A DNA stretch of 64,000 nt from Advenella mimigardefordensis DPN7 (GTDB lineage: Bacteria > Pseudomonadota > Gammaproteobacteria > Burkholderiales > Burkholderiaceae_B): positions 434,001-498,000 of the forward strand of contig NZ_CP003915.1 in assembly GCF_000521505.1 (NCBI RefSeq). Reading direction: 5' to 3'. The position numbers and the translations under genes are program-made. Shown in pieces: positions 9,101 through 18,754 of the stretch; the first letter of the stretch is position 1; each line of letters starts with the position of its first letter. The notes under the pieces are model-generated. The model saw only the letters and a list, made by a program, of their open reading frames with translations, had not been told where the DNA came from and searched no databases.

Positions 9101-9353
9101 AGGGAAATCCAGCGCAGACCAAAGGTCAAAAGATAGCATTATAAAGAATAAGCGGCGCGCGTAAATGTTCTTTGAATCACTGCCCCGGGGAAACAGGTCA
9201 CGACAAAAATTTGCGCTAGAGGTGATCCCTAGTGGTCAGACGGTTCACAAATCAGTACTATTTCGAATTCAGGAACCGTGGGGGCGGGTTCTCGCTATGA
9301 AACTGCACCCTTGTACGGCTTTCCCTGCAAGATGAAATTCAGGAAGTGAAAAG

Positions 9354-10160
9354 ATGATGAATATGAAAAATTGGCTGCTCGCTGTCACAGTGGGCCTGTC
9401 TGCCGGTTTTGGCGCAACAGCGCAGGCTGGCGAGTGGAAAGAACTCAAAATCGGCATTGAGCCCGGCTATGCACCTTTCGAATACAAAAACGCCAAAGGC
9501 GAAATCGTCGGGTTCGATGCCGAGGTGATGACCGGGATCTGCGCCAAACTGCAGGCCAAATGCGAATGGGTGGAGCAGTCTTTCGATAGTCTGATCCCGG
9601 CGCTGGCCGCACGCAAGATCACGCTGATTCATTCAAGCATGCAGATCACCCCGCAGCGTGAAAAAGTGATTTTGTTCAGCCAGCCCATTTATGGTATTCC
9701 CACGCAACTGATGGCGCGTAAGGACAGCGGCCTGCTGCCGACGGCCGAATCGCTCAAGGGCAAGCGCGTCGGGACGCTGCAGGGCAGTACGCAGGAAACC
9801 TATGCCAAGCAGCGATGGGGTACTCAGGGCGTGCAAATTGTTTCCTATCAGGACCAGAATCAGACTTTTGCCGATCTCGCATCGGGTCGCCTGGACGCAG
9901 CCATTATTGAAAAACCCAACGGTCAGAGCGGGTTCCTGAGCAAACCTGAAGGCAGCAACTTTGCCTTCCTGGGAGATCCCATCACAGATGACAAGGCATT
10001 AACCGGTGAAATCGCCATTGGCATGCGCAAATCCGATAGCGATCTCAAGCAGGCCGTTGATAAGGCGCTGAATGAATTGCAGCAGGACGGTACCATTGCC
10101 ACCATCGCCGGTAAATATTTCAAACCAGGCGAAGTTGATCTGAAAAACGTGAAGCAATAA
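9354..10160 (+). CDS. Basic amino-acid ABC transporter binding protein (HisJ/ArgT type)
   Basis: A 268-residue periplasmic binding protein of the polar amino-acid family 3. The signal peptide (residues 1-25) ends in ATAQA. The mature part has the family hallmarks GIEPGYAPFEYKNAKGEIVGFD, SLIPAL and a C-terminal domain ending in IAGKYF. Together with the next three genes it forms a complete HisJQMP/ArtJQMP-like operon importing arginine, lysine, ornithine, histidine or an opine; the exact ligand cannot be read. Two ATGs (9354 and 9357) follow a GAAAAG ribosome site. The gap to the permease is only 2 bases. Confidence 0.9.
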   Translation: MMNMKNWLLAVTVGLSAGFGATAQAGEWKELKIGIEPGYAPFEYKNAKGEIVGFDAEVMTGICAKLQAKCEWVEQSFDSLIPALAARKITLIHSSMQITPQREKVILFSQPIYGIPTQLMARKDSGLLPTAESLKGKRVGTLQGSTQETYAKQRWGTQGVQIVSYQDQNQTFADLASGRLDAAIIEKPNGQSGFLSKPEGSNFAFLGDPITDDKALTGEIAIGMRKSDSDLKQAVDKALNELQQDGTIATIAGKYFKPGEVDLKNVKQ

Positions 10161-10162
10161 GC

Positions 10163-10852
10163 ATGTTTCTCCACGGATATGGTGCCCAGATTCTGAGCGG
10201 AACCTGGGAAACCGTCAAACTTGCTTTGCTGTCCCTGCTGGTGGCATTCGTGCTGGGCCTGCTGGGCGCCAGCGCCAAATTGTTCGGCAACGGTGTATTG
10301 CGGGGCATCGCCCGTGCCTACACCACGCTGATCCGCGGCGTGCCCGATCTGGTGCTGATGTTGCTTATTTTTTTCAGTATCCAGATGGGGCTCAATGAAA
10401 TCACCGATATGCTGGGCATGGAGGTGGTCGACATCGATCCGTTCTATGCCGGCGTGCTGACCATCGGTTTCATCTATGGTGCCTATTTTGCAGAAACCTT
10501 TCGCGGTGCTTTCCTTGCTGTGCCGCGTGGGCAGCTGGAGGCGGCACGTGCCTATGGCATGCGCAGCGGCCAGGTGTTTCGGCGCGTACTGTTTCCGCAA
10601 ATGATGCGTTTTGCGCTGCCGGGCATCGGCAATAACTGGCAGGTCGTGCTCAAGGCCACCGCCCTGGTGTCCATTATCGGGCTGACCGATCTGGTTCAGG
10701 TAACCCAAAGTGCCGGACGGGCCACCTCGTCCATGTTTCTGTTCATTTGTGTGGCCGGGGTCATTTATCTGGTGCTCACCAGCGTGTCCAACATTGTTCT
10801 TTGGTGGCTGGAACGCAAGTATTCCGCAGGTGTACGAGAGGCGCAGCTATGA
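10163..10852 (+). CDS. Amino-acid ABC transporter permease (HisQ/ArtQ type)
   Basis: A 229-residue inner-membrane permease with about five transmembrane segments. It has the amino-acid-type loop GVPDLVLMLLIFF and the EAA-like docking loop GQLEAARAYGMRSGQVFRRVLFPQ around residues 125-150. It pairs with the second permease encoded by the next gene. It starts two bases after the binding-protein stop, and its own stop overlaps the next start as ATGA, so the operon is tightly coupled. Confidence 0.9.
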   Translation: MFLHGYGAQILSGTWETVKLALLSLLVAFVLGLLGASAKLFGNGVLRGIARAYTTLIRGVPDLVLMLLIFFSIQMGLNEITDMLGMEVVDIDPFYAGVLTIGFIYGAYFAETFRGAFLAVPRGQLEAARAYGMRSGQVFRRVLFPQMMRFALPGIGNNWQVVLKATALVSIIGLTDLVQVTQSAGRATSSMFLFICVAGVIYLVLTSVSNIVLWWLERKYSAGVREAQL

Positions 10853-11583
10853 TCGAGTCGCTCAATAATTTTCTCACCATTCTGAACGACTATTGGCAGC
10901 CGCTGCTGTTCTGGGATGGTACGGCCTTTTCCGGGCTGGCCGTCACGCTATGGGTGCTGGTGCTCTCGCTGCTCCTGGGCCTGGTGCTGGCCATTCCGCT
11001 GTCAGTGGGCAGGGTGTCAAAAAATCGCTGGATCGCCTGGCCAATCTGGTTTTTCAGCTACGTCTTTCGTGGCACGCCGTTGTATGTGCAGATTCTGCTG
11101 ATTTACAGCGGCGTCATCGGTCTGCAGTTCGTGCGCGACACGCCGCCACTGCAGGCTTTTTTCATGAGCGGCTACAATTGTCTGGTGCTGGCCCTGATGC
11201 TCAACACCCTGGCCTACACCACCGAGATTTTTGCCGGCTATATCAAAAACAGTGCGCATGGGGAACTGGATGCAGCGCGCGCTTTCGGCATGTCCCGGTA
11301 TAAAATGTATACGCGTGTAATTTTGCCCTCGGCGCTGCGCCGGGCGTTGCCGGCCTATAGCAATGAAGTCATTCTCATGCTGCATGCCACCTCACTGGCC
11401 TTTACCGCCACGGTGCCGGACATTCTGAAGGTGGCGCGCGATGCCAATGCCGCCACCTATCTGACCTTTGCTGCTTATGGTACGGCAGCCGTCATGTATA
11501 TGTGTATCTCATTTGTTCTCGTGGCACTGTTCCGCAGGCTGGAAAAGAGAACGCTGGGCTTTCTGGGCCACAGCCAACACTAG
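10849..11583 (+). CDS. Amino-acid ABC transporter permease (HisM/ArtM type)
   Basis: A 244-residue permease, the partner of the preceding HisQ-like protein. Features are FRGTPLYVQILLIYSG near residue 70 and the EAA loop GELDAARAFGMSRYKMYTRVILP near residues 138-160. The ATG at 10849 overlaps the upstream stop (ATGA) and gives the expected family length; a longer open frame upstream reads through the previous gene in another frame and was rejected. Confidence 0.9.
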   Translation: MIESLNNFLTILNDYWQPLLFWDGTAFSGLAVTLWVLVLSLLLGLVLAIPLSVGRVSKNRWIAWPIWFFSYVFRGTPLYVQILLIYSGVIGLQFVRDTPPLQAFFMSGYNCLVLALMLNTLAYTTEIFAGYIKNSAHGELDAARAFGMSRYKMYTRVILPSALRRALPAYSNEVILMLHATSLAFTATVPDILKVARDANAATYLTFAAYGTAAVMYMCISFVLVALFRRLEKRTLGFLGHSQH

Positions 11584-11590
11584 GATCGTT

Positions 11591-12358
11591 ATGTATAAAC
11601 TCGATGTTCAGAACATCTGCAAGTCCTACGGACAAAACGAAGTATTAAAGGGCGTTTCGCTGCAGGCAAAGGCCGGTGACGTGATTGCCATGATCGGCTC
11701 CAGCGGTTCCGGTAAAAGTACCTTTCTGCGCTGTATCAATTTTCTGGAACAGCCCAATAGCGGAACCGTTTCCCTTAATGGCGAAACCCTCACTGTGAGC
11801 AAAGACGCCAGGGGACGCTTGCGCGTGTCAGATGAAAAGCGCCTGCAGGTCTTTCGCACCAAGCTGGCCATGGTGTTCCAGCACTTCAACTTGTGGGCGC
11901 ACATGACGGCGCTGGAAAACATCATTGAAGCGCCTATTCATGTGCTGGGCGTACCCAGGGCCGAGGCCATTGAGCGCGCACGCCAGTACCTGAACAAGGT
12001 AGGCCTGCCACCCGCAGTGGAAAACCAGTATCCGTCCCAGATGTCCGGCGGCCAGCAGCAGCGCGTTGCGATTGCCCGGGCGCTGGCCATGGAACCTGAA
12101 GTGATGCTGTTTGACGAGCCCACGTCTGCACTCGATCCCGAACTGGTCGGCGAGGTACTGCGGGTCATGCAGAAACTGGCCGAAGAAGGGCGAACCATGA
12201 TTGTGGTAACCCATGAAATGGGCTTTGCCCGCAACCTGGCCAGCCACGTCATGTTCCTGCATCAGGGAACAGTCGAAGAAGAAGGTCCGCCAAATGAGGT
12301 CTTTGGCAACACGCGCAGTCCGCGTCTGCAGCAGTTTTTGTCCGGAAACCTCAAGTAA
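11591..12358 (+). CDS. Amino-acid ABC transporter ATP-binding protein (HisP/ArtP type)
   Basis: A 255-residue ATPase that completes the HisJQMP-like importer. It has Walker [10 protein letters not shown] near residue 36, the family insert between Walker A and the Q-loop, signature [17 protein letters not shown], Walker [15 protein letters not shown] and the switch VTHEMGFAR, which together are diagnostic of the polar amino-acid group. The ATG at 11591 lies 7 bases after the permease stop, and MYKLDVQNI is the normal N-terminus. Confidence 0.93.
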   Translation: MYKLDVQNICKSYGQNEVLKGVSLQAKAGDVIAMIGSSGSGKSTFLRCINFLEQPNSGTVSLNGETLTVSKDARGRLRVSDEKRLQVFRTKLAMVFQHFNLWAHMTALENIIEAPIHVLGVPRAEAIERARQYLNKVGLPPAVENQYPSQMSGGQQQRVAIARALAMEPEVMLFDEPTSALDPELVGEVLRVMQKLAEEGRTMIVVTHEMGFARNLASHVMFLHQGTVEEEGPPNEVFGNTRSPRLQQFLSGNLK

Positions 12359-12359
12359 T

Positions 12360-12393
12360 GCCGGGCCGCTGCGCCGTTACCCGGCGTGTTTTT
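12360..12393 (+). terminator. Possible terminator after the amino-acid importer
   Basis: GCCGGG (12360-12365) can pair with CCCGGC (12380-12385), and a T-rich tail follows. The stem is short and the loop 14 bases, so termination may be partial and allow some readthrough into the TauE/SafE gene. Confidence 0.4.
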
Positions 12394-12443
12394 GCGGTTG
12401 TCCCGCTATTCCTGTCGGTGCGCACCCTCCCACGAGGCGGCCT

Positions 12444-13271
12444 GTGACCACGTTGACGATCATTGCCTTGTTGTGTCTGGGCGCCTTCGGCGGCTTCATG
12501 GCAGGACTGCTTGGCGTTGGCGGCGGCATGGTACTGGTGCCTTTTCTGACTCTGCTGTTTGGTACTTCCCTGATGTCACCTGACCTGGCAGTGCATTCGG
12601 CCATCGCCACCAGTATGGGGATGATCCTATTTACATCGATCTCCAGTATGCGAGCCCACCATCGCCAGGGCGCTGTCCTGTGGTCGGTGGTCTTTACGCT
12701 GGCGCCGGGGATCCTGCTCGGCGGCTTGCTCTCGGGCGGTGCGGTGTTTGCCTATTTGCATGGCGCAGCGCTCTCGCTGTTTTTTGCGTTGTTCGTCGGC
12801 TACTCCGGCATGAATATGTTGCGCAATAAAAAGCCGAAACCCTCCCGGCAACTGCCCGGCATGGTGGGGCGTACGGCCGCCGGTACCGGCATTGGCTTTA
12901 TTTCAGGTCTGGTCGGCGCCGGGGGCGGATTCCTGTCGGTGCCTTTCATGGTCTGGTGCAATGTGCCGCTGCGCAATGCGGTTGCGACCTCTGCAGCACT
13001 GGGGTTTCCCATCGCATTGTCCAATAGCTTTGGATATATCTTGTCCGGTATACGCGAGGTTGGCGTGCACGATGGGATGCTCGGCTATGTGTACTGGCCG
13101 GCCCTGATACTGCTGGTGATCATGAGTGTATTAATGGCGCCGGTCGGCGCACGTATGGCGCATACCCTGCCTGTGGACAAACTGCGCAAGGTGTTTGCCG
13201 GCCTGTTGTTTGCGCTGGCGGCCTATATGCTGTTCAAGGCGCTGCAGCAATTCGGCGTACTTGGCGGGTAA
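12444..13271 (+). CDS. TauE/SafE family sulfite/organosulfonate-type permease
   Basis: A membrane protein of about 275 residues with roughly eight transmembrane segments in two repeats. Each repeat carries the family glycine motif: FMAGLLGVGGGMVLVPFL near residue 17, and ISGLVGAGGGFLSVPFM near residue 155. Members export or import sulfite, sulfoacetate and related anions; no specific substrate can be read. I chose the GTG at 12444, which has CGAGGCGG upstream and starts just before the first helix; reading from further upstream would overlap the ATPase gene and add an unconserved Arg/Cys-rich segment. Confidence 0.82.
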   Translation: MTTLTIIALLCLGAFGGFMAGLLGVGGGMVLVPFLTLLFGTSLMSPDLAVHSAIATSMGMILFTSISSMRAHHRQGAVLWSVVFTLAPGILLGGLLSGGAVFAYLHGAALSLFFALFVGYSGMNMLRNKKPKPSRQLPGMVGRTAAGTGIGFISGLVGAGGGFLSVPFMVWCNVPLRNAVATSAALGFPIALSNSFGYILSGIREVGVHDGMLGYVYWPALILLVIMSVLMAPVGARMAHTLPVDKLRKVFAGLLFALAAYMLFKALQQFGVLGG

Positions 13272-13334
13272 CTGCCGCCCCGCGCCGAGCCGTGCAGCGC
13301 TGGCCGCCGTGGTTTGCAAAAACAATAAGATCGG

Positions 13335-14120
13335 CTAGCGGCGCGCGGTGCGAAACACCTGTGGGTCGTCATAGAACGCCGGGTTTTCGCTGGCGGCGTC
13401 CCAGCCCGGAATACCCATGACGGGCAGGGGGCAGTGTGGCTTGACCTGCAATTGTTCCTGGGTCAGAAGCTTTTCCAGTGTTTGTGCCATGACGGTATCA
13501 ACATCAACAGCGGGCGTATCCGAAGGAATGCGTATCACATTTGCTGTAATGGCCTTGTACGGGTTTACGCATTTTTCCAGCAAGGCATGGCCGACAATAG
13601 CGATATGCGTTTGCTGCCACAAGGCGCGTTCCCGTATAAAAGCGCGCTGCCAGTCTCTTTGCTCGATCGCCTCCCATAAGGCGGGGGGCGCCTGCAGAAA
13701 AAGACCGCCTTCGTCGAGCAGGGTGATGGTATCGCGAACGACACCGCGCTGCTGCCCCACACCCTGATGTGCGATCTGTTGACACTGAATGTGGTTGAAC
13801 AGGGTTTTTACCTTCGGAAAACGAAACCAGCTCAGGCCGTTGAAGAAATCATGCACATTGTCCCGGGTTGGGCATGCCTTGTGCTGTCCGATAAAGGCTT
13901 CATAGGCTACGCCAGCAGGCAGTGCAGACTGGCTGGTAAAGCGGACCGGGCAGGCAGGCGGCGCCAGCGCATTGAGCAACGGCGCTACCGCCACACAAGA
14001 CGTGACACCGGTCGCTGCCAGCACCGCTGCGTCCCAGTACGCCTGACCTGGCAGCCAGGTGTGTAAAGGCGACCACCATGGCCTTGTGGTGTCCAGTCCG
14101 GAAAGTACTTCAACAATCAT
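13335..14120 (-). CDS. DUF3025 domain-containing protein
   Basis: A 261-residue protein of unknown function, close to full length for DUF3025. Recognisable features are FFNGLSWFRFPKVK (residues about 91-104), the LLDEGGLFL strand and HALLEKCVNPYKAITAN in the C-terminal half. The family is common in proteobacteria and lacks an assigned reaction. There is no signal peptide or transmembrane segment, so it is probably cytosolic. It is convergent with the TauE/SafE gene and precedes the CreA gene on the other side with a 41-base gap. Confidence 0.75.
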   Translation of the reverse strand: MIVEVLSGLDTTRPWWSPLHTWLPGQAYWDAAVLAATGVTSCVAVAPLLNALAPPACPVRFTSQSALPAGVAYEAFIGQHKACPTRDNVHDFFNGLSWFRFPKVKTLFNHIQCQQIAHQGVGQQRGVVRDTITLLDEGGLFLQAPPALWEAIEQRDWQRAFIRERALWQQTHIAIVGHALLEKCVNPYKAITANVIRIPSDTPAVDVDTVMAQTLEKLLTQEQLQVKPHCPLPVMGIPGWDAASENPAFYDDPQVFRTARR

Positions 14121-14161
14121 GTCACGAGGCCCTGCATCCTAAATTGCCTGTCTTGCGCGAT

Positions 14162-14656
14162 TTATTTGAAGGTGATGGCCGGTTCGGTCTCTCCCCAGGG
14201 CATGAGCGGCACCACTGAAATGCTGTTGTATGGTGAGCCGTCGATCAGTTTTTCGCTGACCACCAGATAGATCAGGGATTTATTCGCTTCATCAACCAGA
14301 CGCGAGACATTCAGGCCTTTGAACAGAAAGCTCATGCGCTGGGTAAACACGTCTTCCTGAACCTTGCGTAAAGGCTGTTCGGTTTTCAGCGGCCCGGTCT
14401 GGCGGCATGACAGGGAAAAACGCGAAGGGTTTTCGGCCAGCCCCAGGGCACCCGATACACCGCCGGTTTTGGCATAGGACAAATGGCAGGTGACGCCTTC
14501 GACCTGTGGATCGTTGAACGATTGCACACAGACCTTGTCATTGTTGACAATACGCCAGGTGGTGCTGACGCAGCCAACGTCGGAGGCAGCAGAGGCTGGG
14601 GCAGAGACGCTAAAGAGCGCGGCGCACGCCGCAAGTGCGAAGCAGAATCGTTTCAT
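14162..14656 (-). CDS. creA: CreA family periplasmic protein
   Basis: A 164-residue secreted protein of the CreA family. The signal peptide MKRFCFALAACAALFSVSAPASA is followed by a mature domain starting SDVGCVSTTWRIVNNDKVCV. The conserved VEGVTCHLSYAKTGGVSGALGLAE segment and paired cysteines (GC, VC, TC, SC) fit the family. The role is unknown; CreA sits in the creABCD locus of E. coli but is widely found alone, as here. The ATG at 14656 was preferred to one at 14665 because of the spacing to an AGAG-like ribosome site. Confidence 0.85.
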   Translation of the reverse strand: MKRFCFALAACAALFSVSAPASAASDVGCVSTTWRIVNNDKVCVQSFNDPQVEGVTCHLSYAKTGGVSGALGLAENPSRFSLSCRQTGPLKTEQPLRKVQEDVFTQRMSFLFKGLNVSRLVDEANKSLIYLVVSEKLIDGSPYNSISVVPLMPWGETEPAITFK

Positions 14657-14900
14657 GATGGTCATGATCTCTAAGGGAATAAGTTGAATGTCGGCAACGA
14701 GTGTACACCCAATTGATCGCGCCGGGACAGTGCCCGGACACCACTGGTGTAGGTAGGTGAAAATCGCGGGTACGGCCGTCGCCAAATGAGACTACAATAG
14801 TTTGGCAGGCTGTCGCAGTGGCAACGAAATGCCACGGTTGAAATGCCACTGTCCGCCCGTATTGAATTGTCCTTGGCAGAACCGCTTACCCTATTATTCT

Positions 14901-15290
14901 ATGGAAAAACTACGTATTGATAAATGGCTCTGGGCTGCGCGTTTTTACAAAACGCGCTCGTTGGCGGCTACGGAAATCGGCAAAGGCCGCGTGCTGATCA
15001 ACGACCAGCCGGTCAAGCCGGCCCGTGAAGTGAGCCTGGGAGATCAGGTTGCGGTTCGGCGTGATCAAACCACCATCACGGTTCAGGTACTGGCCTTATC
15101 TGCTGTCCGCGGACCGGCGCCCGTGGCACGCACGCTTTATGAAGAGACTGAAGCCAGTCGCCTGGCGCGCGAGGCTGCGCAGGAACAGCGGCGGCTGGCC
15201 AGCGAACCTGCTCTTGGGTTTGAGCATGGTCGTCCTACCAAGCGGGATCGCCGCCAGCTGGATCTGGTGAAAAAGGGGGGCGACTGGTAA
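14901..15290 (+). CDS. hslR: Hsp15 family ribosome-associated S4 RNA-binding protein
   Basis: A 129-residue protein with an N-terminal S4 domain (MEKLRIDKWLWAARFYKTR, then GKGRVLINDQPVKPAREV) and a basic C-terminal tail rich in Arg/Lys. This is the Hsp15/HslR architecture. Hsp15 binds 50S subunits that carry stalled nascent chains and helps recycle them. The ATG at 14901 starts the conserved domain directly. It is a single gene, divergent from creA across 244 bases. Confidence 0.92.
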   Translation: MEKLRIDKWLWAARFYKTRSLAATEIGKGRVLINDQPVKPAREVSLGDQVAVRRDQTTITVQVLALSAVRGPAPVARTLYEETEASRLAREAAQEQRRLASEPALGFEHGRPTKRDRRQLDLVKKGGDW

Positions 15291-15414
15291 GTGGTGCTCA
15301 ATATAGCCTGGGAAATTGGCCTGCACAATGAAATCAGATTGTAATAAGGGGTTAAACACGCGTGCCTACACCTATCAATTTGTTGCAGATGATTTTACAA
15401 TCGTGTTCAATTCA

Positions 15415-15443
15415 TTGACACTCAGCCTTTACAACGGGAATTT
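15415..15443 (+). promoter_or_regulatory. Putative promoter of the gamma-glutamyltransferase gene
   Basis: A consensus TTGACA (15415-15420) is followed 17 bases later by GAATTT (15438-15443), a weak -10. It is about 50 bases before the start codon. Confidence 0.35.
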
Positions 15444-15491
15444 TCTCAGGTTGTTCAGGTTACACACCTAAAAAAACCGAGGAGTACAGAC

Positions 15492-17279
15492 ATGTTGTTT
15501 GATACAAAAGCAAGCCGGCTTGCACTGTCGGCACTCTGCGTCAGTGTGGCGCTGGCGCTGGGCGTCTCGCAGGTCACGGCGCAGGAGGTGCCTGCTGCCG
15601 CGAGCACCGTCAATCTGCCCGCACCGCCTACCATCAAGTATGACTATGACATGGATATCTTCCATCCGGTCAGCGCTACAAATGGCATGGTGGCGTCTGA
15701 ACAGCGGCTGGCTTCCGAAATCGGACTGGAAATCCTCAAAAAAGGCGGTAATGCGATAGACGCGGCGGTGGCCGTGGGCTTTGCCCTGGCCGTGGCATTA
15801 CCCAATGCGGGCAATCTGGGTGGTGGCGGATTCATGATGGTGCACGAGGCGAAATCGGGCAAAACCATTGCGCTTGATTTTCGTGAAATGGCCCCTGCCA
15901 AGGCCGGCCGTGACATGTATCTGGACGATAAGGGTCAGGTCATCAACAATAAATCGCTGTATACCCACTTCGCTGTTGGCGTCCCGGGTACCGTCAAGGG
16001 TATGGAACACGCCCTGAAAAAATGGGGCACCCTGCCGCTGGCCGATGTGATCCAGCCAGCCATTGCCCTGGCCGAGAAAGGCTATCCGGTCAGCCCAACG
16101 CTGGCCGAAGCGCTGGCGGTTGAAAAAGACAATCTGGGCAAGTGGGACACCACCAAGGCCATTTTCTTCAAGGATGATGAGCCGCTCAAAGCGGGCGACC
16201 CACTGGTCATGAAAGATCTGGCGGCCTCCATGAAACTGATTGCCGAGCAGGGCAGCGATGCGTTTTATAAAGGGGCCATTGCCGAGCAAATCGTTCAGGA
16301 AATGAGCAAGCACCAGGGGCTGATCAGTAAAGAGGATCTGGCCAACTATAAAGTGGTGGAGCGCGAACCGGTTGCCGGTGAATATCGTGGCTACAAGGTC
16401 GTGTCCATGCCGCCGCCAAGTTCAGGCGGTATCCATATCATTCAGATGTTGAATGTACTGGAACACTTCCCGCTGAACGAATCAGGCCCGAACAGTGCGA
16501 AAACCATTCGCCTGATGGCCGAAACCATGAAGCGCGCCTATGCGGACCGTTCCGAATACCTGGGCGATACGGATTTTGTGAAGGTGCCACAGAAAGGCCT
16601 GATTGCCAAATCCTATGCTGACGATCTGGCCAAGCTGGTGGCAGAAGACAAAGTCACCCCCTCCAAAGACATCAAGCCTGGCGCACCGCAAAAATATGAA
16701 AGCGATCAGACAACGCACTATTCCGTGGTAGACAAGGAAGGCAATGCCGTTGCCGTTACCTATACGCTCAATCTGAATTTCGGTAGCGGCATCGTAGCGG
16801 GCAATACCGGCATTCTGTTGAACAACGAAATGGATGACTTCTCTTCAAAACCCGGTGTGCCCAATGCCTTCGGCCTGATCGGGGGCGATGCCAATGCCAT
16901 TGAACCCGGCAAGCGGCCACTGTCGTCCATGACCCCGACCATGGTGCTCAAGGACAACAAACCCTGGCTGGTAACCGGTAGCCCCGGCGGCGCGCGCATT
17001 ATCACAACTGTGCTGCAAACCCTCACCAACAGTATTGATTTTGGCATGAACCCGGCGGTTGCTGCTGCCCAGCCACGTTTCCACCACCAGTGGTTGCCAG
17101 ATGAACTGCGGCTGGAGCCCGGATTCAGCCCCGATACCGTCGATCTGCTCAAGAAGCAGGGCTACAAGGTGGTTGTTAAACCCACCATGGGCCGCACGCA
17201 AACCATACAGATTCGCGACAATATGATGTATGGTTACTCTGATCCGCGTAACCCGGATGGCGTCACGCTGGGATATTGA
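15492..17279 (+). CDS. ggt: Gamma-glutamyltransferase
   Basis: A 595-residue periplasmic enzyme that hydrolyses or transfers the gamma-glutamyl group of glutathione. An N-terminal signal peptide of about 30 residues ends in VTAQ. The precursor is cleaved autocatalytically before Thr407 in DQTTHYSVVD, which becomes the nucleophile of the small subunit. The oxyanion region is KRPLSSMTPTMV, followed by TGSPGGARI. The large-subunit GGNAIDAAVA motif lies near residue 85. The ATG at 15492 follows GAGGAG at ideal spacing. It is a monocistronic unit closed by a strong terminator. Confidence 0.95.
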   Translation: MLFDTKASRLALSALCVSVALALGVSQVTAQEVPAAASTVNLPAPPTIKYDYDMDIFHPVSATNGMVASEQRLASEIGLEILKKGGNAIDAAVAVGFALAVALPNAGNLGGGGFMMVHEAKSGKTIALDFREMAPAKAGRDMYLDDKGQVINNKSLYTHFAVGVPGTVKGMEHALKKWGTLPLADVIQPAIALAEKGYPVSPTLAEALAVEKDNLGKWDTTKAIFFKDDEPLKAGDPLVMKDLAASMKLIAEQGSDAFYKGAIAEQIVQEMSKHQGLISKEDLANYKVVEREPVAGEYRGYKVVSMPPPSSGGIHIIQMLNVLEHFPLNESGPNSAKTIRLMAETMKRAYADRSEYLGDTDFVKVPQKGLIAKSYADDLAKLVAEDKVTPSKDIKPGAPQKYESDQTTHYSVVDKEGNAVAVTYTLNLNFGSGIVAGNTGILLNNEMDDFSSKPGVPNAFGLIGGDANAIEPGKRPLSSMTPTMVLKDNKPWLVTGSPGGARIITTVLQTLTNSIDFGMNPAVAAAQPRFHHQWLPDELRLEPGFSPDTVDLLKKQGYKVVVKPTMGRTQTIQIRDNMMYGYSDPRNPDGVTLGY

Positions 17280-17299
17280 CCTCAGGGGTGTACAACAGT

Positions 17300-17333
17300 A
17301 AAACGGCCTGCGCCTGTTGCAGGCCGTTTTTAT
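17300..17333 (+). terminator. Rho-independent terminator after ggt
   Basis: A perfect 12-base stem (17300-17311 with 17319-17330) around a 7-base loop is followed by a T-run. It lies 20 bases past the ggt stop. Confidence 0.92.
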
Positions 17334-17540
17334 TGGGCGCTTGGCTTGCACAGTCAGGGATCAACAGGCGGCAATCAAAACCCCAACGAGAGGTATGACA
17401 AGAGCAAACCCACTCGGTTGCTTTGGTATGATGGGGGCAAACCTGATGTCGGACATCGTGAAGTGCTGCATGGACTGAGCCGTGCTGTTGCTGCATTCAG
17501 CCCGGTCGGGGCCAATGTAGTCACGCAAAAAGGGAATGTT

Positions 17541-18596
17541 ATGAGCAAATCACTTGTCCAGTTATTGAACATAGACTATCCATTAATTCAGGCACCAATG
17601 GCGGGCGTTTCTACGCCGGCACTGGCCGCTGCCGTATCCGAGGCCGGTGCCCTCGGCTCTCTGGGGCTGGCCTCGGCCTCGCTGGATCAGGCACGCAGCA
17701 TGATCAGCGAAACCCAGCGCCTGACGCGCAAGCCGATCAATATCAATTTCTTCTGTCATCAGCCAACTACGCCCAATCAGGCGGCCAATCAGGCCTGGCT
17801 GGATTATCTGCGTCCCATGTTCGAAGAGTTCGGTGCCACACCACCAGCCGAACTCAGGGATATCTACCGACCCTTTCCAGGTTACGCGGATATGCTGGAA
17901 CTGGTGCTGGAAACCCGCCCGGCGGTGGTCAGTTTCCATTTCGGTCTGCCGTCGCAGGAATACATTGACGCCCTGAAAAACGCCGGCATTGTCCTGATGG
18001 CCAGTGCCACCACGCCGGCCGAGGCCCGGCAGATCGAAGCCGCGGGCATTGATGTGCTGGTGGCGCAGGGGTACGAGGCCGGAGGGCACCGTGGCGTGTT
18101 CGACCCGGAAAACGGCGACGCCGAGTACGGAACGTTTGCCCTGGTGCATCTGCTGGCGACGCAATCTGCTTTACCGGTGGTGGCTGCCGGCGGCATTATG
18201 GACGGTGCAGCGATCAAGGCTGCGCAGGCCCTGGGCGCCGCGGGCGTGCAATGTGGCACGGCGTTTGTACTGTGTCCGGAATCGGCGGCCAATGCCGCGT
18301 ACCGTGAAGCGTTGCAGAGTGATCGCGCGTATGACACGCGTGTGACGACAACGCTGTCGGGGCGCGCCGCACGCGGTTTGCATAACCGCTTATATGTTGA
18401 CGAACCGGCCAGCGCCCGTCCGCCCACCCCAGGCTATTCCATGACCTATGATGCGGCCAAGGCACTGAATGCCGCCGCCACTGCCAAAGGTAACACTGAT
18501 TTTGCAGCCCAATGGGCCGGGCAGGCCGCAGCGCTGGCCCGACCCATGCCGGCAGCGCAAATGGTGCAGACGCTGGTCACGGAAGCGGGCTGGTAA
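17541..18596 (+). CDS. Nitronate monooxygenase (2-nitropropane dioxygenase family)
   Basis: A 351-residue FMN-dependent enzyme that oxidises alkyl nitronates such as propionate-3-nitronate. Family features are [28 protein letters not shown] near the N-terminus, the FMN-binding [11 protein letters not shown] with its catalytic histidine (residue about 182), and the phosphate-binding [31 protein letters not shown]. The ATG at 17541 follows AGGGAATGTT and begins the barrel; the open frame extends about 65 codons upstream into the ggt terminator region without homology. Confidence 0.9.
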   Translation: MSKSLVQLLNIDYPLIQAPMAGVSTPALAAAVSEAGALGSLGLASASLDQARSMISETQRLTRKPININFFCHQPTTPNQAANQAWLDYLRPMFEEFGATPPAELRDIYRPFPGYADMLELVLETRPAVVSFHFGLPSQEYIDALKNAGIVLMASATTPAEARQIEAAGIDVLVAQGYEAGGHRGVFDPENGDAEYGTFALVHLLATQSALPVVAAGGIMDGAAIKAAQALGAAGVQCGTAFVLCPESAANAAYREALQSDRAYDTRVTTTLSGRAARGLHNRLYVDEPASARPPTPGYSMTYDAAKALNAAATAKGNTDFAAQWAGQAAALARPMPAAQMVQTLVTEAGW

Positions 18597-18754
18597 GCCG
18601 GCAGGCCTCATGGTGCTGCAAACGGGGCTGTCTTGCGGCGCATACGGGCAGGGTCACGTGATGTGGCCCCGTATCGGCGGTTGAAGATGACACAGTGCAG
18701 ATCGGCCAGTGAGAAGTGCGTTAACAGCGGTCGGATCGCGTCGGGTCTGGTTCC

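Noticed and set aside
9923..10708. Minus-strand frame of 261 codons over the HisJ/HisQ junction
   Set aside because: It spans two well-supported genes in an operon; Gln/His-rich composition is typical of antisense reading.
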